DNA from: Sorghum bicolor
Lineage: Eukaryota; Streptophyta; Magnoliopsida; Poales; Poaceae
Assembly: GCF_000003195.3 (NCBI RefSeq)
Contig: NC_012870.2
Coordinates: 1,893,501 to 1,957,500 of the forward strand
Direction of reading: 5' to 3'
DNA length: 64,000 nucleotides
Positions 57,978 through 64,000 of the stretch are shown piece by piece; within the stretch, counting starts at the first letter, position 1, and every line of letters begins with the position of its first letter. The notes beneath the pieces are model-generated. The model had not been told where the DNA came from. It searched no databases and was given only the letters and a program-made list of their open reading frames with translations. The translations under genes and the position numbers were made by a program.

Positions 57978-58700
57978 ATGGCGTCGGTGCGCACGACGAC
58001 GACGACGACGTCGTCCCTGGTAGCAGCAGTCCTGTCCCTCTGCGTCGTCGTCTCCCTCTCCCTCCGCGGCGCCGACGCCGCGCGGATCACCCCCGGCGAC
58101 AGCCCGATCGTGGCCACCTGCATGACGGGCCCGTACCCGGAGCTGTGCGTGGGCGAGCTGGGCAAGCGGCTGCTGGACGTGCAGACGGTCATCGCGTCCG
58201 CGGCGCCCAACAAGGGCGCGGCCAAGATCGCCGGCGCCCCGGGGCAGGTGGACGTCAAGGCGCTGGTGTCCGTGGCGCTGGAGGCGGCCACGGAGGCCGG
58301 CACCATCTTGGTGTCCATCTTCGAGGGCAAGCTCCCGGGGTTCAACACCAGCGTGCCGGACTTCCACAAATGCATGGGCAACTGCAGCGTCACCATGAAA
58401 AGCGCCATGCAGAAGCTCCACGGCGCCAAGGCCGCGCTGCACGCGGGCGACAGGCAGGTGGCCAAGACGCTCGCGCTGCGCGCCGCCACCGACGTCTCGT
58501 CCTGCACCATCAGCTGCAGGGAGCTCAACGGCGACGTGCGCGTCATCGTCGCGCAGAGCCTCACCGAGTTCGCCAAGATGCTCCAGATCGCCATCGGGTT
58601 CATCAGCAAGATGAAGTCGGAGCCGTCGGAGCCAAAGCCACCGTCGGAGCCCAAGCCACCGTCGGAGCCAAACCCACCGCCGACGCGGACCACGCCATGA
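57978..58700 (+). CDS. PMEI-like protein with proline-rich tail (PMEI4)
   Basis: A single exon of 240 residues. After a short Thr-rich N-terminus comes a signal peptide (SLVAAVLSLCVVVSLSLRGA, about residues 13-32). The PMEI hairpin is VATCMTGPYPELCVGEL. Helical segments VDVKALVSVALEAATEAGTI and NTSVPDFHKCMGNCSVTMKS follow, then RAATDVSSCTISCRELNG and FAKMLQIAIGFISKM. The last 26 residues are a tandem SEPKPP repeat ending PPPTRTTP, absent from PMEI2 and PMEI3. Such Ser-Pro/Pro-Pro tails in secreted plant proteins are often O-glycosylated and wall-associated; that is inference. The cysteine pattern is family-typical. Its upstream region resembles CNR promoters rather than those of PMEI1/2. Confidence 0.88.
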   Translation: MASVRTTTTTTSSLVAAVLSLCVVVSLSLRGADAARITPGDSPIVATCMTGPYPELCVGELGKRLLDVQTVIASAAPNKGAAKIAGAPGQVDVKALVSVALEAATEAGTILVSIFEGKLPGFNTSVPDFHKCMGNCSVTMKSAMQKLHGAKAALHAGDRQVAKTLALRAATDVSSCTISCRELNGDVRVIVAQSLTEFAKMLQIAIGFISKMKSEPSEPKPPSEPKPPSEPNPPPTRTTP

Positions 58701-58703
58701 TCA

Positions 58704-59136
58704 CGCACGCATGCACCGACCGTGTTTTTAGCTAAGAGAGCGGAACCAACATGCTCCTCGTAATTTAATTAGCCATCATTCTGCCGAGTTTCTTTCGTTT
58801 TTGTTTGTTCCCCCCCCCCCCCCCCCATTTTGTTATAGTTTTAGTGTTGGTTTAGTTTTTTTTTTCTTTAGCATGGTGTTGGTTTAGTATGAGTTCTCTC
58901 TTCTGTAAATAAGATTTTTCATGCATGACAGGCCTGGACATTGCTTGGCTGCATAGCCTATAAGAATAAGATGCAGCTGGTCATCCTTACATGCATGTTT
59001 TCTTTCTCATCCAAGCTAGAAAGACTTACCAATCTTATACTGTATTACTTTAACAAACTCTGTATTTGGCAGTACTTCTACATATGGGATTTTTTTTTAC
59101 AAAGCATAGTACAGATGTAGACACTCAACCACACAC
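58704..59136. other. PMEI4 3' flank with C17 homopolymer
   Basis: Seventeen C at 58810-58826, then T-rich DNA. No gene. Confidence 0.5.
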
Positions 59137-59142
59137 TCCTTG

Positions 59143-59355
59143 CATCCCTGAATAAATCATTTTTTTTTCAAATTTAATCAAATTTATAAAAAAACGTTAT
59201 TTATAACACCAATGGATAAATTATGAAAATATATTTTATATTGTATTAATGATATTAATTTGGTATCCTAAATTTTAGTACTCTTTTGTATAAGTTCGAA
59301 AAAGTTTAACTAAAAAGTTTAACTTTAGAAATTAGTTTATTCAGGAATGGTACTA
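59143..59355. mobile_element. Stowaway-like MITE
   Basis: catccctgaataaat on the left is matched by tttattcaggaatg on the right. The AT-rich interior has typical phrases (aaatatattttat, taatgatattaatttggtat). Exact ends are uncertain. Confidence 0.6.
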
Positions 59356-59374
59356 GATCGTTGCTAGATACGTT

Positions 59375-59436
59375 GGCACGCGACAATGGAGAAAATAGTG
59401 TGCGTGGCATGCGACAATGGAGAAAATAGTGTGCGT
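59375..59436. repeat. 31-bp tandem duplication
   Basis: ggca(c/t)gcgacaatggagaa...gtgtgcgt occurs at 59375-59405 and 59406-59436, one mismatch apart. Confidence 0.95.
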
Positions 59437-59458
59437 GGGGATGTGTCTATCTTTAGTA

Positions 59459-59776
59459 CTCTCTTCCGTCCGTTTTAACTGGCGTGAGGAGCTTGATTCT
59501 ACTAGATACCAAGAAAATTTACCAAACGACGCACTTATATTAACTCAGCCTCACGATTAAACGTTTGTGCCCCTGAACCAATGCATCGCCCATGAAACTA
59601 GTGGCTGCTCTGCTTTGATGCATGACCATGCATGCATGCAAGGCTTTACTTCTGAGTAGTTTAATTGCCATGCTAGCCAGTTGAGTAAATAAATGCACCC
59701 TCGAGACTCTAATACGCCTCCTATTGTGGCCAAAATAAAAAACCAGAACACGCCAGTTAAAATGAACCGGAGGTAG
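59459..59776. mobile_element. Stowaway MITE
   Basis: Left end ctctcttccgtccgttttaa and right end the inverse ttaaaatgaaccggaggtag, each with ggcg/cgcc further in. TA at 59457-59458 and 59777-59778. The CTCCCTCCGTxC-like terminus is the Stowaway (Tc1/mariner) hallmark. Confidence 0.82.
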
Positions 59777-59778
59777 TA

Positions 59779-60613
59779 GTATATATAAAATTAAATTCTA
59801 AAACCTCTACACATGAAAAATATAATGAAGTAATGGTCCTTCAAAACTGATCATTTCCTTCGTCTTTACTTTTGTTTGCTGGCTAGTTCATGATCTTTCA
59901 TTATATTCATTACCATATGGTCTTCAAAATGAATGCTCCAATTTAATTAGCCGGGTTTTTGTTTCCACAAAAGAATGCTTGAAAGCTGTTCAGTAATTGA
60001 GTTCAATGCATGGAAGACAGAAGCCATAGCATCCGGATGCCTAGATGCTCTTTCAGACACACCATCAACCAGGTACTTTGTGTTCGGTCGGGTCGGAAAC
60101 GACCACTCTTGTATTTTATTTGACTTTCTCTCTTCTTAATATAATGATACGGAATGCTCTTGTGTATTTGAGAAAAACTCTTGTATAAGTAATAAATAAG
60201 CATTTCAACTGGGTCCAAGACTCAAGGTTTGTCGATCGGTTCCCCCTTCTTGAATTTGATTATTTTTTCCAAGATTCAAACATAAGATTTAGTGAAACAA
60301 AACATTTTGGGAGAAATGATAAGAAGGCAATTAACATTCAGATGATCATATGCTTCCTAATAAATTACTTAAGTTCGAAATTTGCAAAGGTTTCCATGCC
60401 TTAGACCTAAAACTAACAAAAGTACAAGAATTTTTGGTTAAATTACTAGTTTTTGAATATGTAGCTGTAAGTCAAGAACATATATAAATAACATGCCATA
60501 AATAAAGTAGGAGAGTTTTCTGAAAAAACGAAGTAACAAAAATACTACGCAGAACACCACCACCCCCCGACCTTATCTTCTCACCTGCTCTCTCTCTCTC
60601 TATCTCCCTCTCC

Positions 60614-60618
<5 letters not shown>
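59779..60618. other. intergenic, no gene seen
   Basis: AT-rich throughout, becoming CT-rich at the right. Confidence 0.45.

Positions 60619-60709
<91 letters not shown>
60619..60709. repeat. (CT)n microsatellite
   Basis: Ninety-one bases of perfect CT, preceded by interrupted CT from 60588, followed by a (CG)n-like stretch (tgcgcgcgcg). Arg-Glu frames over it are artefacts. Confidence 0.98.
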
Positions 60710-60712
<3 letters not shown>

Positions 60713-62604
60713 CGCGCGCGACGGCAGCGGTGACTGATGAGCTCCTCTCAGCGGCGTCCACCACGCGCCCCACTGCATTCCTGCGCCCACGCTGGCCTTG
60801 GTGGATCCCGCGGTACCGACAACAGATATGTCGATATGTCGGATCCGGCAGCAAGGGCAGTGCATCCGCGCCAAGTAGGCCGCCTCCTCCTCCTCCTCCA
60901 ACTCCAACTCCGGCGAGCTAGGGTTCTGGCAAGCTCCCCTTTAGCTTCTCTAACTCCGACAAGGTATAGAATAGCCGGTCGAGGGGAGGTAGGTAGGCCA
61001 AGCGGTGGGAGTGGTTGATGGGCGGTTTAGGGGAGCTGGCGGCGGCCGGGAGAGTAGGAGGGGAAGAAGGTGGCTCCACGGGCGAGGTAGGGGAGCTCCG
61101 ATGAAACCCTAGCTCGCTATGGCGGGGCGAGGGTACTAGAGTCAGTGAAGATAGATATTGAGTTTTTTTTCGACTCAATTTGTTGTGCTAGAGAGGTGTG
61201 CAAATATCTTGACCGTTTTCATCCCTACGCACAGGGAGTCCAAATCCTACGCATGCATGCTATAGTAAAGTCCATGAAGTAAATAAACTAGAAACAGTCC
61301 TAATGGTGATTAGAGTGGTAGTGCCATTAAGCAATCAATTATTAAGTTATTGTGAACAACCTCAATATGGATTCCACTGGAGGTTAACCCCAAATACAAA
61401 GGCATTTCAATACTTCCTGTTTTAAATAAAGGTTTCAAAATCTAGTCAATTTCATAGCATATCAAAAGTGCTGTCGCAATTGTCGATGCCACCCTTTCCT
61501 CTTAATAAAACGCGGGCCTGTATGAGCCTGATCGAGAAAAAAAGAAGGCTTTCCCCTTGGAACGCCCACTGGTATTCCAAATCTCTGCGCTTTTCGTCGT
61601 ATCCTGTAAAACACTTACCCATGAAACATAAGCCAATCTTCTCGTACGCTTGCAGATTTTCAGATCCAGGAAGTACTCGCCTCAGGGTCATTTATGTTTT
61701 TCCTTGTCAAGCGCAATTTCAACAAGCTGAATATTTCCCTGTACCGAACCAGAAACCATCCAGCAGTTCAAACACTTCGAACCTACGGTTGTGGCATGTG
61801 GTTATGCCAGAAGAATTTTCGAGAAGAAAGATCACCGTCGCAGACAGATCATCAAAATCTTGCCAAATAGACGCAATGGTACGTCAGTAAGCCAAAACAA
61901 TGACAATACGAATGGAAATTGGTAGGTAGTCGGTGAATGGATGGGACACAAAATGATCATTCACATTTGAGAAATAAGACTGAATATGGAAGCTCACTTG
62001 CTGAGTCGTAAATTACATCAGCTCCATCCAAGAATAATGTCAGAATGCAAATGAAATACAGGTAGAGTAGAATTGCAGAAACCAAACTGAACTGGACGCT
62101 AAACTTCATAGGCAAACAGATCGATGCAGTTAATGCTATAGTATACAGGATGCATCGATGCATGCATCAAAAACGGAAAAGCAAAGACATAACCAGATGC
62201 AACCAAAAAAAAGAGCAGGAACTCATCCTATCACAATGCTTCCACATGCAAGAAACATCCTCTATGTTTCCATATACGGTTTACAAGTACCAATGATCAA
62301 CAGCAAGCATAAATAAATATTATACAGCCTGTACGTCCAACTAGTAACTAGGAAAATATTACATCACTGAGCATATTAACGAATCAACCAACTTAATTCC
62401 TTTCCCCAATGATGCAAATTCACTCGCTCAGTTCATCCACAAAGTTCAGCTGTCACATTTCACCTAAATGGACTAAGCTACTGCAGATAATACCAAAATA
62501 AACTAGAGATAACAAACGACACTCCTACAGACATGTCTATTCCGGGGACGGGGAGGTTCAGGAAGAAGCTACGGCGCCACAGCAACCAGCAGGTACCCCA
62601 TTAA
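60710..62604. other. intergenic; SPT16 3' flank at right
   Basis: 60720-61120 is GC-rich, with ctagggtt-type strings on both strands and frames on both strands, but no family match. It might be a gene fragment. 61450-61890 has a 140-codon frame without resemblance to anything I know. 61950-62520 is plausibly SPT16 3' UTR or flank. Confidence 0.45.
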
Positions 62605-62748
62605 CCTGAACTGCCTTCTTGGAGGTGGCGCTCCCTTGAAGCTGCTGCGCTTTGGCACACGCGACTTGCTGATTCACCTAAACTTTGGCTTCTTGGAGGG
62701 CGGCGCTCCCTTGAAGCTGCTGCGTTCAGGTGCACGTGACTTGCTGAA
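62605..62748 (-). repeat. tandem duplication of SPT16's last 24 codons
   Basis: The coding end SKSRAPERSSFKGAPPSKKP (unit 62674-62748) is followed, after TGA and in the same frame, by SKSRVPKRSSFKGAPPPRRQ (unit about 62605-62673). The second unit continues open to a TAG near 62570. Confidence 0.85.
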
Positions 62749-64000
62749 GGTCTTCGCCTTGCGGCGCCTCCTCTCTTCCTCACTGTCCGACTCTGCACCG
62801 TGCTCACGGTCCGCATTGCTTGCCTCGCGCTCCAGCTCCTCCCAGGTCTTGCCCTTCTCCTCCTCTGAGTCCTCGTCTGACTCTTCATCATCATCATCAG
62901 ATTCCACCAAGGACTCGCTGTCAGAGTCATCATCTTCTGACTCGGACTCAGGCTCAGCATCAGAAGGCACATAGCCTTGGTCTGACTCCTCTGTGTCCTC
63001 AGTCTCTGAGTCACTCGCTTCCATGTTAAGGAACTCCCAGCCGCCATCGTCAATGAACTTCTGAGGATCATCGATTATAGTTTTCAGGATAGGACGCCAG
63101 TTCAGATTCAGCCTGCTCTCGTAGTACTTGAGGTCAGTTGTGTCCAGCCACTCCTTTATCGCGTCGAGCGATGCTGAAGGGATGGAATCAATGCGGAGAA
63201 CATCCTTCTTGAAGTCCTTGAACACAATAGCCATGTCAAAGTTCTTCGTTCCAAAGCCCACCCTCTCCAGGTTAACAATCTCTATCTCACTCAGGCTCAC
63301 CACCAGGAAGGGGTTCTCAATCAGCTCAACCAAACAAGTAGAAGTTGGAATGATGAAAGCAGAAGCTTTATATGGGACACCATAAAACCCAAGCTCCCTA
63401 AGGGGGACATCAAACTCCAGGTCAAGCCCCTTGAACTGTGGTTGCGACCAGTGGTCATTAACCTTGTTCACAAAGTTCTGGAAATCCATGTTAATTCTGT
63501 TCTTCCTATCCCTCTCACGCTGCTCTTCTTCAATCTCATCAGGATCAAGTGCCGATCTTCTACTGCCACCAAGAGTCTGGACAACATCCATCACTTCAAC
63601 ATAGAACTGGACATCCTTTGTCTTTTTGTTTCCAACCATGATATGGTTGTGCAGATGGAAATGAAGGAGAGTAATCATTTCTTTCTCTGCAGGCTGGAAA
63701 AACGCATGCTTTATATTTCCAAACATGATGTCCACGCGCTCATCAGACCTTGAAGTAGAATATCTGAAACCATTGAAATGAGCCTCAAGATTTCCAGTGA
63801 GCTTCCTCCCACGACCACCGAATGCAGGTCGTATCCACACATCAGAAAGTCTCATCATCTTCATTCTGTTGTTTCCTATCTGAAGTTTCTCCTGGGTAAC
63901 AAGAGTTGCCCTTTCAGCTCTCTCTGACTCCCTTGAAGCAACTTGCCTCCTCAACGTTTTGATCTGCTGAACAACTTCACTGCTATGCCGTGGATCTTTT
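62674..64000 (-). CDS. SPT16: FACT complex subunit SPT16, C-terminal part
   Basis: SPT16 is the large subunit of the histone chaperone FACT, which partners SSRP1 to remove and redeposit H2A-H2B during transcription and replication. The window holds the C-terminal 442 or so residues in one open frame on the minus strand; the 5' part lies beyond 64000. Visible: VVQQIKTLRRQVASRESERA at the right edge; WIRPAFGGRGRKLTGNLEAH; NIKHAFFQPAEKEMITLLHF; the middle-domain tandem PH-like region; FKDFKKDVLRIDSIPS and WEFLNMEASDSE. A long acidic tail (DSETEDTEESD through DDDDEESDEDSEEEKG) binds histones in the family. A basic end (RRRRKAKTFSKSRAPERS) is a likely nuclear signal. No intron interrupts this part. 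The stop TGA lies between two copies of a 24-codon repeat. Confidence 0.95.
   Translation of the reverse strand, partial: KDPRHSSEVVQQIKTLRRQVASRESERAERATLVTQEKLQIGNNRMKMMRLSDVWIRPAFGGRGRKLTGNLEAHFNGFRYSTSRSDERVDIMFGNIKHAFFQPAEKEMITLLHFHLHNHIMVGNKKTKDVQFYVEVMDVVQTLGGSRRSALDPDEIEEEQRERDRKNRINMDFQNFVNKVNDHWSQPQFKGLDLEFDVPLRELGFYGVPYKASAFIIPTSTCLVELIENPFLVVSLSEIEIVNLERVGFGTKNFDMAIVFKDFKKDVLRIDSIPSASLDAIKEWLDTTDLKYYESRLNLNWRPILKTIIDDPQKFIDDGGWEFLNMEASDSETEDTEESDQGYVPSDAEPESESEDDDSDSESLVESDDDDEESDEDSEEEKGKTWEELEREASNADREHGAESDSEEERRRRKAKTFSKSRAPERSSFKGAPPSKKPKFR

Noticed and set aside
60581..60907. Arg-Glu repeat frames on the minus strand
   Set aside because: They are translations of the CT/GA microsatellite.
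61468..61890. 140-codon frame
   Set aside because: No family resemblance, no promoter or splice context; too weak to call a gene.

Overview
The window is nuclear DNA of a grass, most likely Sorghum bicolor or a close panicoid relative. The support is GC-rich monocot exons, GT-AG introns, dense Tourist and Stowaway MITEs with TAA/TTA or TA target duplications, an L1-type LINE, a MULE carrying a PB1-like domain, and genes of grass type (CNR/PLAC8, PMEI, B-class GATA). The species name is an inference; the plant and grass assignment is secure.

Layout. 1-6 kb is gene-poor and repeat-rich: a 301-bp TA microsatellite, an older TIR element and six copies of one Tourist-like MITE. 6.3-7.0 kb holds a small LLM-type GATA factor (minus strand). 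9.7-15.3 kb is a 17-exon PUM24/Puf6-type nucleolar PUF protein gene with site II and telobox promoter motifs. 18.2-20.1 kb is a 4-exon J-domain protein (minus strand). 21.9-23.5 kb is a TIR element with four MITEs nested inside. 26.2-31.3 kb is a 7-exon class 3 lipase.

From 31.6 to 58.7 kb there is an interleaved cluster of two secreted or membrane families: four PMEI-domain genes (the first reduced to a 70-residue product) and four cell-number-regulator-like (CNR, PLAC8) genes. A single-exon B3-type gene, a 5'-truncated LINE and a MULE with about 200-bp TIRs lie among them. CNR3 and CNR4 come from a roughly 2-kb segmental tandem duplication. The last PMEI gene carries upstream blocks resembling the CNR3/CNR4 promoters. 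PMEI1 and PMEI2 share a W-box/ACGT promoter module.

The window ends inside the 3' part of SPT16 (minus strand), the large FACT histone chaperone subunit, whose last 24 codons are tandemly duplicated across the stop codon.

Housekeeping genes (PUM24, lipase, J protein, SPT16) flank the accessory PMEI/CNR cluster. Both cluster families act at the cell surface (wall methylesterification; plasma-membrane growth control), so shared regulation is plausible but unproven. Exon coordinates were derived by hand from reading frame, splice consensus and remembered family sequences, not from transcripts.
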